DNA of 15,241 nt from Jimgerdemannia flammicorona (Eukaryota > Mucoromycota > Endogonomycetes > Endogonales > Endogonaceae). The DNA lies in NCBI GenBank assembly GCA_003990745.1, contig RBNI01003770.1, positions 1-15,241 of the forward strand. The letters run 5' to 3'. A program made the translations under genes and the position numbers. Of the stretch, positions 1 to 8,577 are shown one piece after another. How positions within the stretch are numbered: position 1 is the first letter of the stretch; every line of letters begins with the position of its first letter. The notes below the pieces were generated by a model. It did not search any database. It saw only the letters and a program-made list of their open reading frames with translations, and was not told the DNA's origin.

Positions 1-56
1 AAAAAAAAAAAAAAATGCAAGATAAAAGAGCCAGTGGGAGCTGTTGCAAGCATTGG

Positions 57-1860
57 AATTCTGCCTCCATCAATGGTTCTGCCTCCATTGACTCCATCAT
101 TGATAGTTCTATATACCTCCATTGACTCTATCGTCGATGGTTCTGGCTCCATTGGCAGTTCTGCCTCATCGATAGTTCTGCCTCCATCGACGGTTCTGCC
201 CCCATCGGCAGTTCTGTCTCATCGATAGTACTGCTTACATCAACTCTATCGTCGACGGTTCTGCCTTCATTGACGGTTCTGCCTCCATTGACTCCATTGA
301 CTCCATTGTCCATCATCAACAGTTTTGCCTCCATCGAGTGTTCTGCCTCCATCGACTCCATTGTCGACGGTTCTGCCTCTATCAACGGTTCTGCCTCTAT
401 TGATGGTTCTGCCTCTATCGACAGTTCTGTCTCCATTAATGGTTCTGCCTCCATCAATGGTTCTGTCTCCATCAATGGTTCTGCATCCATCGACGGTTCT
501 GCCTCCATCGACTCCATCATCGATGATTCTGCCTCCATTAACTCTATCATCGATGATTCTGCCTCTATCGACGACTCTGCCTCTATTGACGGTTCTGCCT
601 CCATCGACGGTTCTGCCTCCATCAACGGTTCTGCCTCCATCAATGGTTCTGCCTCCATCGACGGTTCTGCCTCTATCGACAGTTCTGCCTCTATCGACTG
701 TTCTGCCTCCATCCACAGTTCTGCCTCCATTGATGGTTCTGCCTTCATTGATGGTTCTGCCTCCATCGACAGTTCTGCCTCCATCAACTTCATTGTTGAT
801 AGTTCTGCCTCATTGACAGTACTGCCTACATCGACTCCATTGTCAATGGTTATGCCTTCATTGACAGTTCTGCCTCCATTGACTCCATTGACTCCATCGT
901 CCATCATCGACAGTTCTGCCTCCATCGACAGTTCTGCCTCCATCAACTCCATCATCGACGGTTCTGCCTCTATCGACAGTTCTACCTCTATTGACAGTTC
1001 TGCCTCTATTGACAGTTCTGCCTCCATTGATGGTTCTGCCTCCATCGATGGTTCTGCCTCCATCGATGGTTCTGCCTCCATCGACGGTTCTGCCTCCATC
1101 GACTCCATTGTTGATGGTTCTGCCTCCATCGTCGACGGTTCTGTCCATTGACAGTTCTGCCTCCATTGACGGTTCTGCCTCCATTGACTCCATCATCGAT
1201 GGTTCTGCCTCCATCGATGGTTCTGCCTCCATTGACAGTTCTGCCTCCATTGACTCCATCGTTGACGGTTCTGCCTCCATCGTCGATGGTTCTGTCCATT
1301 GACAGTTCTGCCTCCATCAACAGTTCTGCCTCCATCGATGGTTCTGCCTCCATCGACGGTTCTGCCTCCATAGATGGTTCTGCCTCCATCGACTCTATCA
1401 TCGACGGTTCTGCCTCCATTGACGGTTCTGCCTCCATCGTTGGTTCTGCCTCCATCGACTCCATTGTTGATGGTTCTGCATCTATCAATGGTTCTGCCTC
1501 CATCGATAGTTCTGCCTCTATCGACAGTTCTGCCTCCATCGACTCCATCGTTGACGGTTCTGCCTTCATCGATGGTTCTGCCTCCATCAACGGTTCTGCC
1601 TCCATCAACGGTTCTGCCTCCATCGACTCCATCATTGATGGTTCTGCCTTCATTGACGGTTCTACCCTCATTGATGGTTCTGCTTCCATTGACAGTTCTG
1701 CCTCCATCGACTCCATCATCAACAGTTCTGCTTCTATTGATGGTTCTGCCTCCATCGACGGTTCTGCCTCCATCGACGGTTCTGCCTCCATCAATGGTTC
1801 TGCCTCCATCAATGGTTCTGCCTCCATCGACGGTTCTGCCTCCATCAACGGTTCTGCCTC
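57..1860. repeat. 18-bp minisatellite, block A
   Basis: Tandem repeat of an 18-bp unit, consensus GGTTCTGCCTCCATCGAC, with some units carrying an extra TCCATCGTCGAC-like segment. The consensus is open in all six frames: GSASID, VLPPST and FCLHRR on the plus strand, VDGGRT, SMEAEP and RWRQNR on the minus strand. That is why long ORFs appear on both strands. Variation is mostly ATCGAC to ATTGAC, ATCAAC or ATCAAT, and GACGG to GATGG or GACAG, i.e. transitions at the two CpGs per unit. Identical 16-bp units lacking two bases occur at 1137-1152 and 1288-1303 and shift the frame. I see no promoter, intron signal or unique coding flank, so I treat it as non-coding satellite. Confidence 0.93.
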
Positions 1861-1941
1861 TTGGAGGAGATCAGCGAGGGGGCCTGGCTTAATTTTAAAG
1901 CCAAATATTAATTATTTAAGGCCGAAATTATGTGGCTAGTT
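1861..1941. repeat. non-repeat spacer between satellite blocks
   Basis: This 81-bp unique stretch interrupts the array. It shares its sequence with the right flank of block B: a GGAGGAGATCAGC-like start, then GGCTTAATTTTAAAGCC (1886-1902), an AATATTAATTATTTAAGGCC stretch and ATGTGGCT. Compared with the right flank it lacks two short segments. The blocks therefore look like duplicated units that carried part of their right border with them. Confidence 0.85.
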
Positions 1942-4466
1942 ACCTCTATCGACTCCACCGTCGACGGTTCTGCCTCCATTGGCAGTTCTGCCTCATCGAC
2001 AGTAATGCCTCCATCGACTCCATTGTCGATGGTTCTGCCTCTATTGACGGTTCTTCCTCCATCGACAGTTCTGCCTCCATCGATGGTTCTGCCTCCATCG
2101 ACTCTATCGTCAATGGTCCCACCTCCATCGACGGTTCTGCCTCCATTGACTCCATCGTCAACGGTTCTGGCTCCATCAATGGTTCTACCTCTATCAACTC
2201 CACCATCGACAGTTCTGCCTTATCGACAGTACTGCCTCCATCAATGGTTCTGCCTCCATTGATGGTTCTACCTCCATTGACTCCATCGACGGTTCTGCCC
2301 CCATAGCCTCCATCGACTGTTCTGCCTCTATCGTCAACGGTTCTGCCTCCATTGACTCCATCATCCATCGTCGACGGTTCTGCCTCCATCAACGGTTCTG
2401 CCTCCATCGACTTCATCGTCCATTGTCGATGATTCTGCCTCTATTGATGGTTCCAGTTCTGCCTCCATTGATGGTTCTGCCTCCATCGACTCCATCAACA
2501 GTTCTGCCCCCATAGCCTCCATCGACTATTCTGTCCCCATAGCCTCTATCGACTGTTCTGCCCCCATAGCCTCCATTGACTATTCTGCCCCCATAGCCTC
2601 CATCATCAACGGTTCTGCCTCCATTGACTCCATCATCCATCATCGACAGTTCTGCCTCCATTGATGGTTCTGCCTCCATTGACTCCATCGTCGACAGTTC
2701 TGGCTCCATCGACGGTTCTACCTCTATCAACTCTACTGTTGACAGTTCTGCCTCTATTGGCAGTTCAGCCTCATTGACAGTACTGCCTCCATCAACTCTA
2801 TCATCGATGGTTCTGGCTCCATTGATGGTTCTGGCTCCATCGACAGTTCTGCCTCCATTGATGGTTCTACCTCCATCGACTCCATTGACAGTTCTGCCCC
2901 CATAGCCTCCATCAACTGTTCTGCCTCCATCATCAACAGTTCTGCCTCCATCAATGGTTCTGCCTCCATCGACGGTTCTGCCTCCATCAATGGTTCTGCC
3001 TCTATCGACTTCTGTCCCTATAGCCTCCATCGACTGTTCTGCCCCCATAGCCTCCATCGACTGTTCTGCCTCCATCGTTAATGGTTCTGCCTCCATTGAC
3101 TCCATCGTCCATCATCGACAGTTCTGCCTCCATCGACTTCATCATCTATCGTTGACAGTTCTGTCTCCATTGACGATTCTGCCTCCATCGATGGTTCTAC
3201 CTCCATCGATGGTTCTGCCTCCATTCTGCCCCCATAGCCTCTATTGACTGTTCTGCCTCCATTGACTCCATCTTCCATCGTCAATGGTTCTGCCTCCATC
3301 GACTTCATTGTCCATCGTCGACAGTTCTGCCTCCATCGATGGTTCTGCCTCCATCGATGCCATCGTCGATGGTTCTGCCTCCATCATCGATGGTTCTGTC
3401 CATTGACAGTTCTGCCTCCATTGACGGTTCTGCCTCCATTGACGGTTCTGCCTCCATCGACGGCTCTGCCTCTATCAACGGTTCTGCCTCTATTGATGGT
3501 TCTGCCTCTATTGATGGTTCTGCCTCCATTGACAGTTCTGCCTCCATTGATGGTTCTGCCTCCATTGACTCCATCATCGACAGTTCTGGCTCCATCAATG
3601 GTTCTACCTCTATCGACTCTACCATCGACAGTTCTGCCTCCATTGGCAGTTCTGCCTTATCGACAGTACTGCCTCTATCGACTCCATTGTCAACAGTTCT
3701 GGCTCCATTGACGGTTCTGCCTCCATCGACAGTTCTGCCTCCATTGACTCTATCGTCGATGGTTCTGGCTCCATCGATGGTTCTACCTCTATCGACTCCA
3801 CCATCGATGGTTCTGCCTTCATCGGCAGTTCTGTCTCATCGACAGTACTGCCTCCATCTGCTCCATTGATGGTTCTGCCTCCATCGACAGTTCTGCCTCC
3901 ATCAATGGTTCTACCTGCATCGACTCTATCGACAGTTCTGCCCCCATAGCTGCCATCAACTGTTCTGCCTCCATCATCAACGGTTCTGCCTCCATTGACT
4001 CCATTGTTGACAGTTCTGCCTCCATCAACTCCATCATTGACGGTTCTGCCTCTATCGTTGATGGTTCTGTCCATTGACAGTTCTGCCTCCATCGACAGTT
4101 CTGCCTCCATCGATGGTTCTGCCTTCATCGACGGCTCTGCCTCCATCGATAGCTCTGCCTCCATCGACGGTTCTGCCTCCATCGACTCCATTGTCGATGG
4201 GTCTGCCTCAATCGACGGTTCTGCCTCCATTGACAGGTCTGTCTCCATCGATGGTTCTGCCTCCATTGACTCCATCATCGACGGTTCTGGCTCCATCGAT
4301 AGTTCTACCTCTATCGACTCCACCATCGACGGTTCTGCCTCCATCGGCGGTTCTGCCTCATCGACAGTACTGCCTCCATCGACTCCAGTGATGGTTCTGC
4401 CTCTATTAATGGTTCTGCCTCCATCAACTCCATCGACAGTTCTGCCTTCATCGACAGTTCTGCCTC
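1942..4466. repeat. 18-bp minisatellite, block B with higher-order structure
   Basis: Same 18-bp family as the left block but more structured. A composite segment (GGCTCC unit, then TCTACCTCTATC, CTCCACCATCGAC, GGCAGTTCTGCC, and a shortened TCATCGACAGTACTGCC unit) recurs near 2166, 2701, 3590, 3768 and 4287. A CCCCCATAGCCTCC variant clusters at about 2297-3240, with one more near 3941. The 16-bp frame-shifting unit is present at 3392-3407 and 4063-4078. Together these show amplification of multi-unit blocks and not only single-unit slippage. No reading frame runs through the whole block. Confidence 0.9.
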
Positions 4467-4586
4467 TTGGGGGCTCGGCGGAGGAGATCAGCAAGGGGAA
4501 CTTAGCACAAGGAACTTAAGTAGCTTGGCTTAATTTTAAAGCCAAATATTAATTATTTAAGGCCAAAATTATGTGGCTGGTTGGCT
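4467..4586. repeat. right flank of satellite, homologous to internal spacer
   Basis: Directly after the last satellite unit comes a GGAGGAGATCAGC-like segment, then GGCTTAATTTTAAAGCC (4527-4543), AATATTAATTATTTAAGGCC and ATGTGGCTGG. This repeats the spacer that separates the two satellite blocks, with two extra short segments here. It is probably the original border sequence, and the internal spacer a derivative. Confidence 0.8.
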
Positions 4587-5310
4587 GAGACTGGCTTAGA
4601 TTTAAAGCCAAAATTGTGACTGGCCTTGATGCAAATATAAAAAATGGTAATAATTGATATATATACTAAAATAGCTGTCGGAAAATAGCATCAGTGTGAG
4701 CTGAAATGAGCGAAGGCAAGGCTCCCCTCCCCCCTCTAGCAAAAAGAAATTCTGAACCTAGAGTAAGGAAGCTGTCACGGACGAGGCATTGGGAGTGAGC
4801 TGAAATAAGTGGCGAGCGAGCAATGAGACTTTGGAATAAGCAATGAGTGACAAGAGGAAAATGGGTGGTGGGAAAAGAGCATCGGAGTGATTAGTAAACT
4901 CTGGAAGTCACGTATGATATAAGCTGGCATCTTCCCTATATATTTTGGTGTTCATAGCTTAGCTTCCTGTATCTCAGATAGAATAGAAATTATATGCCCC
5001 TTTACAATTCAATAGCTTGATGAAAATACAGCCAAATTCAACATATTTTAGCATTTTATATTTACAATTGTCAGGCAAATCCAGCACAACAAAGATAATT
5101 GAAATATTATGTATTTTTATTATGTAGTTGACATTTAAAATCCCTGCATAATTTCTAAATTGATCCCAGATGGCTGGCCAGCTGGCTACAGTCAACTGGC
5201 CAAGTGGCTCAGCTTTAAATTTAGTCTGGCCAGCTAGTCAATCCATAAATTTAAGGCCGAGCCACCCTGGCTTGGCCTTAAATTTTCAGCCAACTGGTTA
5301 CAAACCTTTT
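4527..5310. other. possible eroded inverted-repeat (MITE-like) element; otherwise non-coding
   Basis: Left side: GGCTTAATTTTAAAGCC, TTTAAGGCCAA, GTGGCT and GGCTTAGATTTAAAGCC (4593-4609). Right side, read on the other strand: TTTAAGGCCAA, GTGGCT and ATTTAAAGCTGAGCC in the same order. That order would fit eroded terminal inverted repeats of about 80 bp, but similarity is patchy. The middle holds a twice-used GTGAGCTGAAAT motif (about 4699 and 4795), a CCCTCCCCCCTCT tract near 4728, and CTATATATTTTGG near 4936, which could be a core promoter. An open frame on the minus strand at 4974-5195 shows no recognisable protein character. I see no gene here. Confidence 0.25.
5247..5285. repeat. near-perfect 18-bp hairpin
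   Basis: Left arm 5247-5264 begins AAATTTAAGGCC. Loop CCC is at 5265-5267. Right arm 5268-5285 ends GGCCTTAAATTT. Only one of the 18 pairs is not Watson-Crick, and it would be a G-T wobble. Flanking DNA repeats the same TTTAAGGCC vocabulary. It could be a palindromic end of a small transposon or a local foldback. No T-run follows, so it is not a simple terminator. Confidence 0.8.
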
Positions 5311-5534
5311 ATATAGCGAATAAATTCATCAATAGACCCAACTACAAAAATGTTAATAACTCTATGAATATGCATCTGAATTGGATGTACTATAGCTTGT
5401 TGGATTTGCCTTTAATATAGGAATCTAGCACAATAAAGATAAATAGATTTGGAAATATATTTGCAAATTTATTGAAATGCTTATTTCATAGGTTTGCAGA
5501 GCTGAAAATTAAGCTCAGCCATCTGGGATCCCTA
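5311..5534. other. AT-rich non-coding stretch left of the retrotransposon
   Basis: No gene seen. It contains TGGATTTGCCT (5401-5411), the exact inverse of AGGCAAATCCA at 5073-5083. A GCACAATAAAGATAA-like word (about 5428) follows it and resembles GCACAACAAAGATAA at about 5084. These suggest an old small duplication or inversion. Homology to the retrotransposon tail begins abruptly at about 5535. Confidence 0.5.
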
Positions 5535-5869
5535 CCCTCAACAGTGAAGAAGTAGAAGACTTCTGGCATTCCATCCTTCAGGACAACCCAGACCAATTCC
5601 TGCAAAGATTGATCTCAGTATTCTAAGGCCCAAGCATCCAGGTTAGACCTCCCCAAGACCCCACATTTGTTCCCTATTTTGTAGAAGAGAACCTCATAGA
5701 CTGGAGAGCCCCAGACCTCCTTCCCGCTGCTGAATATGATGATGTCATCAGCAATGACATCATCCTACATAATATTGAAGTACACAAAAATGACAAATTT
5801 GTGGATCTCATCTCCTTCAGTGATGATGATGATAATGAAGTCCCTATGATCCTGAACATTCTGCTCTAA
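5535..5869 (+). pseudogene. truncated 3' tail of ORF3 from an upstream element copy
   Basis: This aligns without indel to 12765-13099, the end of ORF3 of the complete copy, and ends at the matching TAA (5867-5869), six bases before the LTR. It reads as the same protein end, including FVEENLID and the acidic run SDDDDNE. One premature stop is seen at 5624-5626 (TAA), where the other copy has CAA. Conversely, this copy keeps TGG at 5702-5704 where the downstream copy has TAG (12932-12934). Its presence means the LTR that follows is the 3' LTR of a truncated neighbour as well as the 5' LTR of the complete copy. Confidence 0.85.
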
Positions 5870-5886
5870 GTTCCTTGTTATACTGA

Positions 5887-6047
5887 ATAATGCCAGCACT
5901 GATATTCTGATGTAACACTGGATAATACCAGCACCGGCATTCTGAGGTGATGCAGAATTGTGCCAGTACTGGCATTCTGAGGTGATACAGAATTGTTCTA
6001 GCATCAGCATTTTGATATGATACTAAATAATACCAGCATTCTGAACC
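5887..6047 (+). repeat. 35-bp tandem repeat in LTR U3
   Basis: Four units of exactly 35 bp (5887-6026) plus a partial fifth. Each carries a CCAGCAC..GCATTCTGA-like core followed by GATGCAGAAT-like sequence. They lie upstream of the TATA box, where repeated transcription-factor sites (enhancer) would be expected. Confidence 0.75.
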
Positions 6048-6143
6048 TGTACAACCATCAGTACCGACCCTAGAACTTAGTAGTTTTAGTTATTGGAATT
6101 TATATTTAGCTTTATATCTTAGCAATCATTGAATTATATTTTG

Positions 6144-6151
6144 TATAAATA
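6144..6151 (+). promoter_or_regulatory. LTR TATA box
   Basis: TATAAATA in the left LTR, identical in the right LTR. It is the likely promoter of the element's genomic RNA, with transcription expected to start some 25-30 bp downstream, around the U3/R border. Confidence 0.6.
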
Positions 6152-6170
6152 CCCCTCTTATTTCCTTTGA

Positions 6171-6176
6171 AATAAA
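6171..6176 (+). promoter_or_regulatory. LTR polyadenylation signal
   Basis: AATAAA lies 20 bp after the TATA box and is conserved in both LTRs (right copy 13401-13406). In the right LTR it would direct 3' end formation of the element's RNA. Confidence 0.45.
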
Positions 6177-6391
6177 GTCAGTTAAGTTCACTTATACACA
6201 CTTCCTTGTAAGCAATCTGAGAGATAACAAGACAGTTAAAGATAAGAAGTTTGAGGACTATAAAACCTTGGAAAGGCACTCTAATAAGAACTTGCTTATA
6301 ACAAACTTGAGTTAGTCTAAGAGATATACCTTGAAGAGAATCTGACATATTTGAAGAACTCAGTGACTACTACATGACAACTTAGTGCCCA

Positions 6392-7567
6392 TTGGCTGGT
6401 GATTCAAGACAAATCCCTCACTTTCAAGCTGAAAAACGAACAACCTCCACAACAACTACCCTGACTACAAGAGTCACCCCTGCAAGAATTCAAGATAAGA
6501 TGGAAATGCATCCCTCTATATTCTATAGATATACTACTGAAGAGTCAATCCTGACCTTCATTGAAGACTTTGAACAATTTGCCACTGTATGAGCCCTCAA
6601 TGTGGAGGCACAATTGGCCCTTCTACCAGTCAGCCTCAGAGGACCTGCCAGAGACAAGTTCAATACAGCCACCATTGCTGGTGCTGATGCAGTCAAACTT
6701 TCCAACATGAAGACCTTCCTCAGAACAACATACTATACTGAAGAAATCAAGCAAGCTCTCAAGGATCAACTCAATACTATCTGCCAGGGACTTAGTGAAG
6801 ATCCCAACTCATTCTATAACTGAATCTGCCACCAGATTGTCTTGGCTGGCTATAATGACTGCCTCAAGGAACAAATAGCAGATTCAACCTTCCTTAAAGG
6901 TGTTCACCCTGAAATTGCCCTAGCAATCTAGTCTACCCCAGCTGCACTGACCCTTGATTAGAAAGTGGTCTTTGTACAGAGATATTGGACTGCCAGACAC
7001 TCTGCTGAACACTCAATGGAGAAAATAACTGACATCAAGATCAAGCCATCAAAGCCAACCAGTATTATACCTACTACAGTTGTAAACAGACAACCAACCC
7101 CACCTACCCCCAAGGCAGCCAAAACTGATCCAGTGGAGGAACTTGCCAAGCAGTTCACCAAAATGACTGCACACTTTAGTGATATTGTTAGAGAAGTCTG
7201 AAGTGCCAACAGGAGACCAGTGCAGAGATTTGTAGCTGCTATAGAAGAGTGCAATATCACATGCTTCAGATGTGGAGAAGAAGGCCACTATGCAAAGAAT
7301 TGCATGACTGAAACCAGATGCAAGGCCCAACCAAGCAATGCTAGCAGAACTAGAGAATAAACCAATGCAGTTGTTATTGAGGAGATTGGTGATACTGACA
7401 ATGAAGAATACTATGAGGAGCTTGAATTCTACCCTGCTACTGAAGGTACCAGAACCTGGTCTAAGCCCTATGACAAGAAGAGTAACAGTAAGCCAGTTGG
7501 AAGACCAAAGAAGACCCCAGCTGTCACTATTCAAAGCAAGACTCAACCTGAGGAGATTGATCAAGAT
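6392..7567 (+). pseudogene. Gag (capsid and nucleocapsid), broken by stops
   Basis: One continuous frame holds a Gag-like capsid region and, at 7262-7303, a CCHC zinc knuckle CX2CX4HX4C (CFRCGEEGHYAKNC) that would bind genomic RNA in the particle. Premature stops are at 6590 (TGA), 6821 (TGA), 6929 (TAG), 6959 (TAG), 7199 (TGA) and 7358 (TAA), with no frame change. The start is uncertain: the frame opens at 6386, a TTG lies at 6392, and the first in-frame ATG is at 6500. After the knuckle comes an acidic then Lys/Pro-rich linker that runs into the protease in the same frame, so Gag and protease were probably one polyprotein. Confidence 0.85.
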
Positions 7568-8209
7568 ATGGAGTTAGATGAAGCTATCCGCCAAATCATA
7601 GAAGGCACTACTCCAGTCTCAGGAGAAAGTGAAAGCAAGAAGGAACAGAAGCTGTGCAAGATCAAGATCCACCAGTATAATATCTACAAGGACCTCAAGG
7701 AACAGAAGGTCAATGCTACTTTTGGACAGCTAGCCAAAGTCCCTACCTTCAGACAGCAGTTGAGAGTAGGACTTGCAACTACTACCAAGAATCAAGAGTA
7801 CAAGATTGTAGAAGCTCACAATGCACAAGAAGAATCTGAAAACTCAGGTGAAGAATCCGAAGACCAGCACAAGACATCAGCCTATACCCCCTGCCAGATT
7901 GAAGACTATATCTTTGATACTATCATTGATACTGGTGCTGGAGGATGTCTCATGAGCAAGAAGGCAATTGACTGTCTAGGCTGGGATATTGAAGAGTCCA
8001 CTAAGATGGTCTATATTATAGCAGACAGTACACAAGCTACCCCCCTTAGCAAAATCCCAGAAGTCTCCATCAAGATAGGAGGAGCTACCATCTCAGTAGA
8101 CATGATTGTTATAAGTACTACCAATAATGACATCCTCATTGGCAACCAATGGCTTCACAAGGCTAAGGCCATCATTGACCTCAATGCCCAGAAGATACAG
8201 ATCAATTAA
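7568..8209 (+). CDS. retroviral-type aspartic protease region, no internal stops
   Basis: Continues the Gag frame. The catalytic DTGA motif is at 7928-7939, preceded by FDTIIDTGA and followed by a protease-like fold ending in the ILIGNQWL segment, typical of Ty3/gypsy proteases (which process the polyprotein). About 120 residues before DTGA form a charged linker. The frame ends at TAA 8207-8209, and the protein sense continues in the -1 frame (open from 8179). No slippery heptamer is visible in the 31-bp overlap. There is no premature stop here, unlike in Gag. As part of a dead element it is unlikely to be expressed usefully. Confidence 0.8.
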   Translation: MELDEAIRQIIEGTTPVSGESESKKEQKLCKIKIHQYNIYKDLKEQKVNATFGQLAKVPTFRQQLRVGLATTTKNQEYKIVEAHNAQEESENSGEESEDQHKTSAYTPCQIEDYIFDTIIDTGAGGCLMSKKAIDCLGWDIEESTKMVYIIADSTQATPLSKIPEVSIKIGGATISVDMIVISTTNNDILIGNQWLHKAKAIIDLNAQKIQIN

Positions 8210-8577
8210 GAGGAAAAAAGGTACAAGTCTCTATCAATATCCACAAAGGAGTTCTACCAGACATGGAGGAAGGAGATGAAGAGAACACAGAGGTCTTCAT
8301 GCCCTCGGTGAACAAGAACAAGAACAAGACACCCAAGCTCACAGATGAGCAGTGGTACAACAAGATTATTAATGGCCATACCCCTCAAGGAAGATGCCCC
8401 TATGGTACCAGGATATACTGCTCTGAACACCTGAATGACTGCTGGTCCTGTATCAGTGAAGTCAGGAAAATCTGCCAACAGAAACATGAGCAAGAAGCTG
8501 CCAAAGCAAAAAGGAAAGCTGAAGAAGATGACCAGCCCCCAGAGCTTCAAGCTGACAGTGATGATGAGGAGGAATAA
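8179..8577 (+). CDS. Cys-containing acidic linker domain between protease and dUTPase
   Basis: Open frame in the -1 phase relative to the protease. It reads from the protease tail (RGKKVQVSIN) through ATG 8263 to TAA 8575-8577. The middle has a compact cysteine/histidine cluster (GRCPYGTRIYCSEHLNDCWSC), then a Lys/Glu-rich helix and an acidic end DSDDEEE. I do not recognise the domain. Four Cys and a His within about 20 residues could bind a metal, but this is inference. No premature stop. The next domain again continues in the -1 frame, from 8568. Confidence 0.6.
   Translation, partial: PQCPEDTDQLRGKKVQVSINIHKGVLPDMEEGDEENTEVFMPSVNKNKNKTPKLTDEQWYNKIINGHTPQGRCPYGTRIYCSEHLNDCWSCISEVRKICQQKHEQEAAKAKRKAEEDDQPPELQADSDDEEE

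Larger units (their letters stand above)
5876..6379 (+). repeat. left LTR (504 bp)
   Basis: Starts TGTTATAC and ends ATGACA, the usual TG..CA termini. It aligns to 13106-13609 over its full length with no gap. I count about 47 differences by hand, only one of them a transversion. It holds a 35-bp tandem repeat in U3, a TATAAATA box and an AATAAA signal. An alternative view, that the LTR starts at about 5535 and includes the ORF3 tail, cannot be fully excluded because homology extends that far. The TG start and the ORF3 stop just before it favour 5876. Confidence 0.85.

Noticed and set aside
128..1129. Long minus-strand ORF (333 codons, MEAEPS repeats), and similar plus-strand SASIDG and VLPPST ORFs across 57-4466, as proteins
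   Set aside because: They follow from an 18-bp unit open in all six frames. Frames switch repeatedly, no frame spans the array, and no non-repeat domain is attached.
57..4466. CRISPR array
   Set aside because: Units are directly tandem with no unique spacers, and the context is fungal.
4974..5195. 73-codon minus-strand ORF
   Set aside because: Short, AT-rich, low-complexity composition, no motif and no supporting signals.
6393..6402. TGGCTGGTGA as primer-binding site
   Set aside because: It lies about 13 bases after the LTR end instead of directly next to it, and I could not match it to a tRNA 3' end.
7049..7564. 171-codon minus-strand ORF
   Set aside because: Antisense shadow of Gag; the plus strand has the CCHC knuckle and continuous Gag sense.
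8214..8220. A AAA AAG slippery heptamer as a frameshift site
   Set aside because: The incoming Gag-protease frame has already stopped at 8207-8209. For the linker frame, a -1 slip here soon meets a stop, near 8277, so it is not productive.
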